Origin: an uncultured Steroidobacter sp.
Lineage (GTDB): Bacteria; Pseudomonadota; Gammaproteobacteria; Steroidobacterales; Steroidobacteraceae
Length of the DNA: 18,361 bases
Assembly: GCF_937958065.1 (NCBI RefSeq)
Contig: NZ_CALFXI010000096.1
Span: forward strand, 1 to 18,361
Direction: 5' to 3'
The translations under genes were made by a program, and so were the position numbers. Below are positions 7,889-15,700 of the stretch, piece after piece. How positions within the stretch are numbered: position 1 is the first letter of the stretch; every line of letters begins with the position of its first letter. A model generated the notes under the pieces. It made no database searches. It saw only the letters and a list, made by a program, of their open reading frames with translations, and was not told the DNA's origin.

Positions 7889-9784
7889 TTACAGCTTGAC
7901 CACGCTGCTGACTTCCAGCAGACGATGGCTCGGTACGCCGAAGTGGATGGCGGCGAGCTGGCTGTTGCGGCCCATGAACGCGAACAGTCGTTTGCGCCAC
8001 AACGGCATGCCCGAGCCCGCGCTGAAGATCGGGTTCTCCCGACCGACCACGTACACGGTCGAATCCGGCTCGTACGGCACGCCTTTCTCTTCGGCGCCCC
8101 GCAGCGCCGCGACCACGTTCGGCGTTTCCATGAAGCCGTACCGCGCGATGATCCGGCACAGCCCATCGCCGATGTCCTGGATCTCGATCCGCTCTTCGGG
8201 CTGCACGAACGGCACTTCCGGCCGCACGAACGTGAGCAACACGTTGCGTTTGTGCAGCACCCGGTTGAACTTCAGATTGTTCAACAATGCGCGCGGCATG
8301 CCACCCGCTTCGGCTGCGAGATACACCGCTGTGCCCTCGACTCGCGTCGGCGGATCTTTCTCCACCAGCGCGATGAAATCCCGCACCGGCATTTGCTCGC
8401 GAGCAATCAGCCACGCCAGCGTGCGCCGGCCTTCCTGCCAGGTGCTCATCAGAATATAGATGCCGACCGCCACCGCGACGGGCAGCCAGCCGCCGTGCGT
8501 GAACTTGAGCAGGTTGGAGCAGAAGAACGACAGCTCGACGATCAGGATCAGCGCCAGCAGCGCGATGATCTTGCGATTGTGCGGCTCCATGCGCACCCGA
8601 AGCAGCATCATCACCAGGATGCTGTCGATCAGCATGGTGCTCGAAATGGCGATGCCGTACGCGCCGGCCAGTGCGCTGGAGGAACGGAAAGTCAGGATCA
8701 ACGTCAGCGTGCCCGCGAACAACAGCCAGTTCACCGACGGCACGTACACCTGGCCGATCTCTTGTTCCGAGGAGTGAGTGATGCGCAGGCGCGGCAGGTA
8801 ACCCAGGTTCAAGGCCTGGCGCGTGACCGAGAACACACCCGAGATCACGGCCTGCGAAGCGATCACGGTCGCGCAGGTCGCCAGCACGATCAGGAACGGC
8901 AGCAGCCAGCTCGGCGCCAGCAGATAGAACGGATTCTCGATGGCGCTCGGATCGGACAGCAGCAGCGCGCCCTGACCGAAATAGTTCAGTACCAGGGCCG
9001 GCCACACGATCATGAACCAGCCCTTGCGGATCGGCGAGCGACCGAAGTGACCCATGTCGGCATACAGCGCTTCGCCGCCGGTCACCGCCAGAAACACCGC
9101 TGACAGCGTGACGAACGCCATGACGCCGTTGTCGATGAAGAAGTGCACGGCGTAGAGCGGATTGATCGCGAAGATCACGTTGGGCGATTGCGTGATGTGG
9201 CTTGCGCCGAGCACCGCGAGCGTCGCGAACCAGGTCAGCGTGATGGGGCCGAACATGCGTCCCATGGCGCCGGTGCCGTGCCGCTGCATCAAGAACAGCG
9301 CGGTCAGAATCAGCACGGCGCCGGGCAGGACGAAACGCTCGAGCTTCGGCGTAGCGACCGTCAGGCCCTCCATCGCGCTCAACACCGAGATCGCGGGCGT
9401 GACGATGCCGTCACCGAAGAACAGCGCCGCGCCGAACAGGCCGACTGCGCTCACTGGCGCCCAGACCTTCCAATTGGTGCTCGCGGTCGAAACCAGGGTG
9501 CTGAGTGCGAGCACGCCGCCTTCGCCACGGTTGTCGGCGCGCAGCACGATGCCGACATATTTGATCGAGATGATCAGTACCAGCGACCAGAGGATCAACG
9601 ACAGCAGGCCGAGAATATTCGCTTCATTCACGGCGATGCCGTGCGAAGGATTGAAGCACTCGCGCAGCGCGTACAGCGGGCTGGTGCCGATATCCCCGAA
9701 GACCACCCCGAGTGCGGTCAGGACCAGTTTGCGATTCGCGCCGTTACGGTCACCGTTCGCTGAGTCGGATGAGCGGATGCTCAT
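7889..9784 (-). CDS. kup: Kup-family potassium uptake protein
   Basis: Low-affinity K+/H+ symporter of the KUP/HAK/KT family in the inner membrane. At 631 residues it is the usual bacterial length. The N-terminal motif GVVFGDIGTSPLYALRECF (26-44) and the RGEGGVLALSTL segment (86-97) are family hallmarks. About twelve hydrophobic segments fill residues 20-450, including FGDGIVTPAISVLSAMEG and VTGGEALYADMGHFG. A soluble cytoplasmic C-terminal domain of about 180 residues follows and ends in HRLLEVSSVVKL. Start is the ATG at 9782-9784; its leader contains AACAACAACATC and no recognisable Shine-Dalgarno, so translation may depend on an unstructured A-rich leader. Transcribed alone, convergent with the ANTAR gene and following the anti-sigma gene on the same strand after a hairpin. 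Confidence 0.95.
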   Translation of the reverse strand: MSIRSSDSANGDRNGANRKLVLTALGVVFGDIGTSPLYALRECFNPSHGIAVNEANILGLLSLILWSLVLIISIKYVGIVLRADNRGEGGVLALSTLVSTASTNWKVWAPVSAVGLFGAALFFGDGIVTPAISVLSAMEGLTVATPKLERFVLPGAVLILTALFLMQRHGTGAMGRMFGPITLTWFATLAVLGASHITQSPNVIFAINPLYAVHFFIDNGVMAFVTLSAVFLAVTGGEALYADMGHFGRSPIRKGWFMIVWPALVLNYFGQGALLLSDPSAIENPFYLLAPSWLLPFLIVLATCATVIASQAVISGVFSVTRQALNLGYLPRLRITHSSEQEIGQVYVPSVNWLLFAGTLTLILTFRSSSALAGAYGIAISSTMLIDSILVMMLLRVRMEPHNRKIIALLALILIVELSFFCSNLLKFTHGGWLPVAVAVGIYILMSTWQEGRRTLAWLIAREQMPVRDFIALVEKDPPTRVEGTAVYLAAEAGGMPRALLNNLKFNRVLHKRNVLLTFVRPEVPFVQPEERIEIQDIGDGLCRIIARYGFMETPNVVAALRGAEEKGVPYEPDSTVYVVGRENPIFSAGSGMPLWRKRLFAFMGRNSQLAAIHFGVPSHRLLEVSSVVKL

Positions 9785-9833
9785 GATGATGTTGTTGTTA
9801 CACGCTGGGCGCGGCAGCTGCCAAAGGCGCGGG

Positions 9834-9839
9834 ATTCTA
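9834..9839 (-). promoter_or_regulatory. Putative -10 box for kup
   Basis: Minus-strand TAGAAT, five of six matches to the sigma-70 -10 consensus, 50 bases before the kup start and just after the hairpin that follows the anti-sigma gene. No -35 match is visible. It shares CTAGAATC with the region upstream of edd. Confidence 0.35.
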
Positions 9840-9845
9840 GTGGAT

Positions 9846-9869
9846 TCCGGGCTGCGAGGAGCAGCCGGG
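9846..9869 (-). terminator. Hairpin after the anti-sigma gene
   Basis: GGCTGC at 9850-9855 pairs with GCAGCC at 9861-9866 around a 5-base loop. Two further pairs form beyond a G-G mismatch. It lies 18 bases beyond the anti-sigma stop on the minus strand and has no T-run. A modest terminator is likely; it would insulate kup from the sigma operon. Confidence 0.45.
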
Positions 9870-9886
9870 TGTCACACGAGGGGCGG

Positions 9887-10429
9887 TCAGTCGGCCAGAC
9901 GGGCCAGCCAGGGAGCGACCAGCATGCCGAATGCCGCGCCCACCACGGCCGTAATGCCGAGGCGGAGGTAGTCGATGGAGCGGCTGCCGAGCTCGGCGGC
10001 GCCCTGGGCCACCAGATTGCTGGTGATGCCGGAGCTGTCCAGCCAGCTCATCAGCGCCATGGCGAGCACGATGCCGCCGATCACGCCCGGGATCACGAAA
10101 GCGAGCGTTCGGCGCCAGTTGCGGCTCAATGACTGCATCTGCTGCTGCCATTCCTGTTCGAGCCGGCGACGCGCTTCCAAGCGCTTGTTCTCGTCGATGG
10201 CGTCGATCCGCGCGAACAGGTTCCGGTCGAAAGTGGCGTCCAGCTGCAGCGGCGGGGCGGCTTCGATCAGCGCCTCGTCCAGTGCCTCGAATTCGGGCAG
10301 ATTGCGCTGACACCGCCCGCAGCCGGCCAGGTGGGCCTCGAACGCCGCGCTGTCCGCGTCGCTCAGCTCGCCATCCAGCCAGTCCTGGAGGGCGTCGTCC
10401 CACTGTGCATGTTGGTTGGGCTGGGTCAT
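9887..10429 (-). CDS. Zinc-type (ZAS) membrane anti-sigma factor
   Basis: The 180-residue product is encoded three bases after the sigma factor gene, the standard arrangement of a sigma factor with its own inhibitor. Residues 1-50 form an anti-sigma zinc finger: WDDALQDWLDGELS, then H33-x3-C37-x2-C40 (AHLAGCGRC), the classic zf-HC2/ZAS pattern. A charged helical stretch (about 75-105, Arg/Glu/Gln-rich) leads to a membrane segment at about 108-128. A second one at about 157-176 is followed by only four residues. The protein would hold the sigma factor at the inner membrane until a signal releases it. Two membrane spans separated by about 28 residues leave little periplasmic domain, so the input may be redox or membrane state rather than a large sensor. 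Signal unknown. Confidence 0.85.
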   Translation of the reverse strand: MTQPNQHAQWDDALQDWLDGELSDADSAAFEAHLAGCGRCQRNLPEFEALDEALIEAAPPLQLDATFDRNLFARIDAIDENKRLEARRRLEQEWQQQMQSLSRNWRRTLAFVIPGVIGGIVLAMALMSWLDSSGITSNLVAQGAAELGSRSIDYLRLGITAVVGAAFGMLVAPWLARLAD

Positions 10430-10432
10430 GGC

Positions 10433-11011
10433 TCAGGCCGCGCTCGCAGCCTCCGCTTCTTTGGTCAGCTCGATTAGGCGCTTGCGGGCACGATGAAGCA
10501 AGGCTTTGACCGTACCCAGGGGCAGCCCGAGGCTGGCGGCGGTCTGCTCGTAGGATTTGTCCTCCATGTAGAACAGCACCACGGCCTGGCGGTAGCGCTC
10601 CGGCAGCTGGTCGAGCAATTGCCCGACGCTCACCGTCGCGGAGTCGTCCGCATCCGGCGCGGCCAGGGCGGCGACGGCGGGGTTGTAGCCGTCCTCGTCG
10701 TCGTTCTGATCGATGGAGACCGTCGGCCGGCGCTTGCGCAGCTCGGACAGCGCGCCGTTCTTGGCGATCGCATAGATCCAGGTCGACAGCTGCGCCTGGC
10801 CGGCGAAGCCGGGCAACGCCTTCCAGATGCGCAGGAGCACGTCCTGGGTGCAGTCCTCAGCTTGGGCGCGATCGCGTAACATACTGAATATGAGACGGAA
10901 AACTTTATCCCGATAACGTGGCAACAGGACCGAGAACGCCTCCCGATACTGCTTGGCCTGCAGCCGCTCGTGAATGTCGGCGTCTGCCTGGAAAGCTGAC
11001 GAGGACGGCAT
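10433..11011 (-). CDS. ECF (group 4) RNA polymerase sigma factor, RpoE-like
   Basis: The 192-residue product has only the two ECF domains. Sigma-2 spans about 25-95 (LLPRYRDKVFRLIFSMLRD, then QAEDCTQDVLLRIWKALPGF and LSTWIYAIAKNGALSELRKRR). An acidic linker (DQNDDEDGYN) and then sigma-4 at about 133-180 (LLDQLPERYRQAVVLFYMEDKSYEQTAASLGLPLGTVKALLHRARKRL) follow, where GLPLGTVKALLHRARKRL is the -35-recognising helix-turn-helix. Start is the ATG at 11009-11011; no better upstream start exists in frame. It is followed at once by its anti-sigma gene. Upstream lie a 21-base dyad and other inverted repeats that could serve regulation. Exact ECF subgroup and regulon cannot be told from sequence alone. 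One candidate regulon member is the divergent operon starting at 11325. Confidence 0.93.
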   Translation of the reverse strand: MPSSSAFQADADIHERLQAKQYREAFSVLLPRYRDKVFRLIFSMLRDRAQAEDCTQDVLLRIWKALPGFAGQAQLSTWIYAIAKNGALSELRKRRPTVSIDQNDDEDGYNPAVAALAAPDADDSATVSVGQLLDQLPERYRQAVVLFYMEDKSYEQTAASLGLPLGTVKALLHRARKRLIELTKEAEAASAA

Positions 11012-11052
11012 TGGCTGTTGCGACGTGTGAGGTGAGGGAAAGGTTGCAGTGG

Positions 11053-11073
11053 GCTCACTTTAACAATGTGAGC
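11053..11073. promoter_or_regulatory. Operator-like dyad upstream of the ECF sigma gene
   Basis: GCTCAC and GTGAGC form perfect 6-bp arms around the AT-rich 9-base centre TTTAACAAT, 41 bases before the sigma start. This geometry, with GC-rich half-sites about 15 bases centre to centre and an AT-rich spacer, is typical of a dimeric helix-turn-helix operator. It is not a CRP site, since the arms are in the opposite orientation to TGTGA-N6-TCACA. The binding protein is unknown. Confidence 0.45.
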
Positions 11074-11103
11074 GATTTGTTAGTCCTAACACCGCCGCCG
11101 TCG

Positions 11104-11119
11104 ACCGGTTACAACCGGT
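11104..11119. promoter_or_regulatory. 16-base palindrome ACCGGTT-AC-AACCGGT
   Basis: Perfect 7-bp arms around two bases. On the minus strand it contains TGTAACC, which resembles some ECF -35 elements, and a GTTAGG lies 16 bases further on. This could be an autoregulated sigma promoter, but the match is short. A related AACCGGA/TCCGGTT dyad lies upstream of the ABC ATPase gene. Confidence 0.3.
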
Positions 11120-11124
11120 TGTTC

Positions 11125-11255
11125 GCCGGCCGCTATGCTCCTGCGCGGCCGGCATTCGGGCCTCCCTGCCCAGCAGCCGGCCGCTATGCTCCTGCGCGGC
11201 CGGCATTCGGGCCTCCCTGCCCAGCAGCCGGCCGCTATGCTCCGTGGCGGCCGGT
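11125..11255. repeat. 51-bp perfect tandem repeat with hairpin in each unit (two full copies and a partial third)
   Basis: Units start at 11125, 11176 and 11227. The first two are identical over all 51 bases. The third matches for 17 bases, then diverges but keeps the hairpin. Each unit opens with GCCGGCCGC, an 11-base loop (TATGCTCCTGC in copies 1-2, TATGCTCCGTG in copy 3) and GCGGCCGGC (GCGGCCGGT in copy 3), giving three successive 9-bp stems. The loop start TATGCT weakly resembles a -10 box. Exact identity of two copies implies a recent duplication. Confidence 0.9.
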
Positions 11256-11324
11256 GCAACCTTGCAGGGGGGCGGGTGCGTCCCAACCCCACGTCAGACA
11301 GATTCGGTCTTCGAGGCAGGCAAC

Positions 11325-11774
11325 ATGCTCAGCGATCTCGTTCCCCTGGTAGCCATCATTTTCGGCACGGGCATACCGCTGTCCATTCCCATCATCTGGA
11401 TCTGCCTGAACTACCGTAAGCGCCGCCGCCTTATGGAGCTCAGCCACATCGAGCGCATGGCTGCCATCGAGCGGGGCATGGAAGTACCGCCGCTGCCGCT
11501 GGAGCTGATCGACGGCCGCAGCACTCGCCGCCGCAGCTCGTTGCTGCCGGGGCTGGTGTGGTTCTTCATCGGCCTGGCCATGGTCGCCGGCTCGCTCAGC
11601 ATCGGCGACGACCTGCCGGTGGTCTTCGGCCTGGTGCCGCTCGGCATCGGCCTGGCTTATCTCATCTATTACGCGGTCGAAGGCCGTCACGTCGAAGCGC
11701 GCCAGCAGGAGCAGGAAGCGCGCGAGCGCGCCGAGCGCAACGGACGATATTCGCAAGGCCCTGCAACCCTGTAA
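11325..11774 (+). CDS. Small membrane protein, DUF6249-like
   Basis: With the ATG at 11325 (GAGG at 11313-11316, eight bases away) the product is 149 residues. An upstream in-frame ATG at 11244 would add 27 residues lying partly in the repeat array and is unlikely. The N-terminal hydrophobic segment MLSDLVPLVAIIFGTGIPLSIPIIWICL is followed by the basic, helical RKRRRLMELSHIERMAAIERGMEVPPLP. Two more membrane segments (about residues 72-90 and 95-115) and a charged Glu/Arg tail complete it. The IERMAAIERGMExPPLP stretch is what I associate with DUF6249 membrane proteins, which have no known function. It is divergent from the ECF sigma gene and about 100 bases before the ABC operon, so it may be part of the same membrane-stress response. 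Confidence 0.72.
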   Translation: MLSDLVPLVAIIFGTGIPLSIPIIWICLNYRKRRRLMELSHIERMAAIERGMEVPPLPLELIDGRSTRRRSSLLPGLVWFFIGLAMVAGSLSIGDDLPVVFGLVPLGIGLAYLIYYAVEGRHVEARQQEQEARERAERNGRYSQGPATL

Positions 11775-11876
11775 GCGGTCGGCGCATCCAACCGGACAGT
11801 CGTTCACTCCGGTTCGTTCCAACCAACTCGTTCGCAATGAGTGCGCCGGTGCTGCCGGCGCCGCAGGGAGACGCTC
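11775..11876. promoter_or_regulatory. Intergenic dyad and CGTTC iterons before the ABC operon
   Basis: AACCGGA at 11790-11796 and TCCGGTT at 11808-11814 form perfect 7-bp arms around 11 bases. CGTTC occurs at 11801, 11815 and 11829, exactly 14 bases apart. The dyad could be a terminator stem for the upstream gene (no T-run) or an operator for the ABC operon. The AACCGG half-site is shared with the palindrome at 11104-11119. Confidence 0.35.
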
Positions 11877-12764
11877 ATGCTCACGATTCGCAATCTGTCG
11901 AAGTCCTACGGCACCGTGGCCGCGTTGCGCAATGTTTCTTTGCAGATTCCGGCCGGCATGTTCGGCCTGCTCGGCCCGAACGGCGCCGGCAAGTCCTCGC
12001 TGATGCGAACCCTCGCGACATTGCAGGATCCAGACGCCGGCAGCATCAGTTTCGACGGCATCGACGTGCTGGCGAACAAGATGGCGATCCGGCGCACGCT
12101 CGGTTATCTGCCGCAGGACTTCGGCGTCTATCCGAAAGTCAGCGCACTCGGGCTGCTCGATCATCTCGCGGTGCTGAAAGGTTATTTGAACCGTGGCGAG
12201 CGCGCCGACGTGGTCGAGGCGCTGCTGCGCCAGGTGAACCTCTGGGAAGTGCGCAAGCGCAAGCTCGGCACGTTCTCCGGCGGCATGCGACAGCGCTTCG
12301 GTATCGCACAGGCCCTGCTCGGCAATCCAAAGCTGGTGATCGTCGATGAGCCCACCGCCGGGCTCGACCCCGAAGAGCGCAATCGTTTCCTGAATCTGCT
12401 GGCCGACATCGGCGGGCAGGTGGTCGTGATCCTCTCGACGCACATCGTCGAAGACGTGACCGACCTGTGTCCGCGCATGGCGATGATCTGCCGTGGCGAG
12501 GTGTTGATGAGCGGCGAGCCGCGCGAGGCGATCGCAGCGATGCGTGACCGGGTGTGGAGCAAACTGGTCAGCAAGGCGACGCTGCCGGACTATCAGGCGC
12601 GCTACACCGTGCTGTCGACCCGGTTGATCGCCGGCGAGCCCTTGATTCACGTGTACAGCGAGACGCGCCCCGAGGAGGGCTTCGCGGCCGTCGATCCGGA
12701 CCTGGAGGATGTTTATTTCCAGCGGCTGCGCCAGCACGGCGCGGCGCCCGCCCTTGCGGCCTGA
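11877..12764 (+). CDS. ABC transporter ATP-binding protein (exporter type)
   Basis: Cytoplasmic ATPase subunit of an ABC-2 type transporter; 295 residues from the ATG at 11877, which has AGGGAG at 11865-11870 six bases away (the in-frame ATG at 11841 gives an Arg/Cys leader and is rejected). All motifs are intact: Walker A GPNGAGKSS (33-41), Q-loop Gln80, signature FSGGMRQR (133-140), Walker B LVIVDEP (153-159, Asp157 and Glu158), D-loop GLD (162-164) and switch His189. The C-terminal 80 residues are an accessory domain rather than a second ATPase. It ends 16 bases before the permease-peptidase start, so it almost certainly powers that protein. CcmA/NatA-like in type; the substrate is unknown. 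Confidence 0.93.
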   Translation: MLTIRNLSKSYGTVAALRNVSLQIPAGMFGLLGPNGAGKSSLMRTLATLQDPDAGSISFDGIDVLANKMAIRRTLGYLPQDFGVYPKVSALGLLDHLAVLKGYLNRGERADVVEALLRQVNLWEVRKRKLGTFSGGMRQRFGIAQALLGNPKLVIVDEPTAGLDPEERNRFLNLLADIGGQVVVILSTHIVEDVTDLCPRMAMICRGEVLMSGEPREAIAAMRDRVWSKLVSKATLPDYQARYTVLSTRLIAGEPLIHVYSETRPEEGFAAVDPDLEDVYFQRLRQHGAAPALAA

Positions 12765-12780
12765 ACCGAAGGAGTCGCAC

Positions 12781-15700
12781 ATGTTTCGCGAATTCTTCCG
12801 CTTCGAGCTGGCTTATCAGCTGCGCTCGCCGTTGCCCTGGGTGGTCGGGCTGGTGTTCGCGCTGCTGGCATTCGGCGCCACCACGAGCGAGATCATCACC
12901 ATCGGCGAAGGCATCGGCAATGCACATCGCAACGCGCCGTTCGTCATCCTGACCTTCCTCAACGCGTTCTCGACGCTCGTCATGTTCGTCGCGGTCGCTC
13001 TGATCGCACAGCCGCTGCTGCGGGATTTCGAGCTGGGCACCGAAGAGCTGTTCTTCAGCAAACCGCTGAACAAAGCGACGTATCTGTGGGGGCGGTTCGC
13101 AGCCGGCTCGTTCATGGCGCTGCTGGTCATGATCATCACGGCAGCGGGCATGATGCTCGGCGCCTTCATGCCGTGGATCGATCCGCAGCGGCTCGGACCC
13201 TTCTCGCTGGCGCCGTACTTGTGGGGCTTCGGCGTCATCATCGTTCCGAACCTGCTGTTCACCGGCGCCTTGCTGGCCCTGCTCGCGGTGACCACGCGTC
13301 GGTTGCTGCTGGTGTTCATTGGAATCGTTGCATTCCTGGCACTGTCGTCGATTGCCGGCGCGCTCACCAAGGATATTCAGTATCAGACGATCTCCGCGCT
13401 GATCGATCCGCTCGGCGGCGATGCGATCTCTCAGGTCATGCGCTACTGGTCGGTGACCGAGCGCAATACGCAGCTGCCCGAGCTGAGCGGTCTGGTGCTG
13501 TTGAATCGGTTGATCTGGGCCGGTGTGGCGGCGGTCATGCTGCTGGCGACCCAGTTGCTGTTCAAGCCGCAGCGGCAGCGGGCGAAGAAACATTGGTGGC
13601 AGCGTTCGCGCAAACGCGAAGATGCAGCCGGCCCCATGCCGATCGCTGCACGGGGCTCTGCTGTGAAGCTCGCCACCGCGCGGCGCTCATTTGGTGCCGC
13701 GACTGCATTCGGGCAGTTCGTGCACCTGGTGTGGTTCGACACGAAGGCAGTCCTGCGGAGTATCCCGTTCCTGGTGCTGCTGGCGTTCGGGATATTCAAC
13801 TATCTCGGCAGCTCGCAGGCGATGGACAACACCTTCGGCACGCCCATCCATCCGGTCACGGCGCTGATGATGCAGTCCCTGCAGGGCAGCTATCAGTTCC
13901 TGCTGATCATCATCGTGACCTTCTATGCGGGCGATGTGTTGTGGCGCGAGCGCGATGCGAAGCTCGCGGAGGTGACCGATTCGCTGCCGGTGCCGAACTG
14001 GGTGCCGCTGCTGTCGAAGCTGGGCGCGATCACCGCGGTGGTCATCGCCTTCATCGTGTTCGGCGTGCTGGCGGCGATCGGCTTTCAGCTGTGGCATGGC
14101 TACACGAACCTCGAGCCGGCGCTGTATCTGCAGGCGGCCTTCATCGACGCCTGGCCGTTCGTGCTGATGGGGGCGCTGGCGCTGTTCCTGCAGATCGTCA
14201 GCAACCAGAAATTCATCGGTTATCTGTTGCTCATCCTGGTGCTGCTGGCGCAGATCGTGCTGACTCAGATCGGCTACGAGCACAACTTGTATATCTACGG
14301 CGGCGCGCCGGTGATGACGTACTCGGACATGAATGGCTACGGTCATCTGCTCGAGCCGTGGGCGTGGTTCCAGACCTACTGGACATTGTTTGCCGCGATC
14401 CTGATCGTGCTCGCGAACGCGTTCTGGGTGCGGGGCACGGCGTCTCGGTGGGGTCTGCGCTGGCGTAGCGCATTGCGGAGCCTGCGCGGTCCACAGGCCG
14501 CGGTGCTCGCAAGCCTGACGCTGGCGTTCGTCATCACCGGCGGCTGGATCTTCTATAACACCAACATCGTCAACGAATACCTGCCCGAGGATGCCGCGCT
14601 GGATCGGCAGGCGCGTGTGGAAAAGGAATATCGCCAGTTCAAGGATCTGCCGCAGCCGCGCGTTCTGGATGTGCGGGCCGATGTGGATATCTATCCCGAG
14701 GAGCTGCGCTCGGTGATCCGTGGCCACTATCGCCTGATCAACAGGCATGACGTGTCGATCCCTGAGTTGCACGTGTACACGAAAGTCAACTCGCGGATTC
14801 AAGTGACCTCGCCCGAGCTGGCGCTGCAGAAGGAGGATCGCGAAGCCGGCCTGCGGATCTATGCGCTACGCGAGCCGTTGGCGCCGGGGGCGTCGATGGA
14901 CTTCGATTTCATCCTGGAGCGCGCCGAGCGGGGCTTCACCAACAGCGGCATGCCGCCTTCGACGGGCGGGGGCGACTTGCGCTCGACGCTGAATGCCAAC
15001 GGCACGTTCTTCAACAGCAACGAGATGCCGCATTTCGGTTACGACGAGTCGCGTCAGATCCTGGATCGCAACGAGCGGCGCAAGCGTGGGTTGGGCGAGG
15101 TGCCACGCAAGCCCAGGCTCGAAGACGAAACCGCCCGCTACAGCATGGGCATCGTCGATTCCGACTGGATCAACTTCGAAGCGACGGTGAGCACCAGCGC
15201 CGACCAGATCGCGCTCGCGCCCGGCTATCTGCAGCGCGAGTGGACCGAGAACGGCCGGCGCTACTTCCATTACAAGATGGATCGGCCGATGCTGCCGTTC
15301 TACTGCTTCCTGTCCGCGCGCTGGGAAGTGAAGCGCGGCGATTGGAATGGACTGCCCATCGAGATCTATCACGATCCCAAGCACCCGTATAACGTCGATC
15401 GCATGATCGATGCGACCCGCAAGTCGCTCGATTACTTCACGACGAGCTTCTCGCCGTACCAGCACCGGCAGGTGCGCATCCTCGAGTTCCCGCGCTACGC
15501 GAAATTCGCGCAGAGCTTCGCGAACACCATTCCGTTCTCGGAGAGCCTTGGCTTCATCGCCGATCTCACCGATCCGGACCGCATCGACTATGTGTTCTAC
15601 GTGACCGCGCACGAGATGGCGCATCAATGGTGGGGCCACCAGGTGATCGGCGCGGACGTGCAGGGCCAGACCATGCTGATGGAGTCGCTGTCGCAGTACT

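Larger units (their letters stand above)
11012..11324. other. Structured 313-base non-coding region between divergent sigma and DUF6249 genes
   Basis: No gene is convincing here. Frames that stay open across it (for example a Pro/Ala/Arg-rich plus-strand reading) only reflect the 51-base period being a multiple of three. The region holds, in order: a 21-base dyad at 11053-11073, a palindrome at 11079-11090, a 16-base palindrome at 11104-11119, and a tandem array of three GC hairpins from 11125 to about 11255. About 70 unremarkable bases follow, ending in the ribosome site for the gene at 11325. Confidence 0.75.

Noticed and set aside
11053..11073. CRP/FNR binding site
   Set aside because: The arm orientation and spacing do not match TGTGA-N6-TCACA or TTGAT-N4-ATCAA.
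11125..11255. CRISPR array
   Set aside because: Adjacent identical 51-bp units have no unique spacers, there are only two full copies, and no cas genes are nearby.
10918..11352. Plus-strand Pro/Ala/Arg-rich repeat protein through the 51-bp array (17-residue repeats)
   Set aside because: It overlaps the sigma gene start and the DUF6249 start, and lacks a ribosome site. The open frame is explained by a GC-rich repeat whose length is divisible by three.
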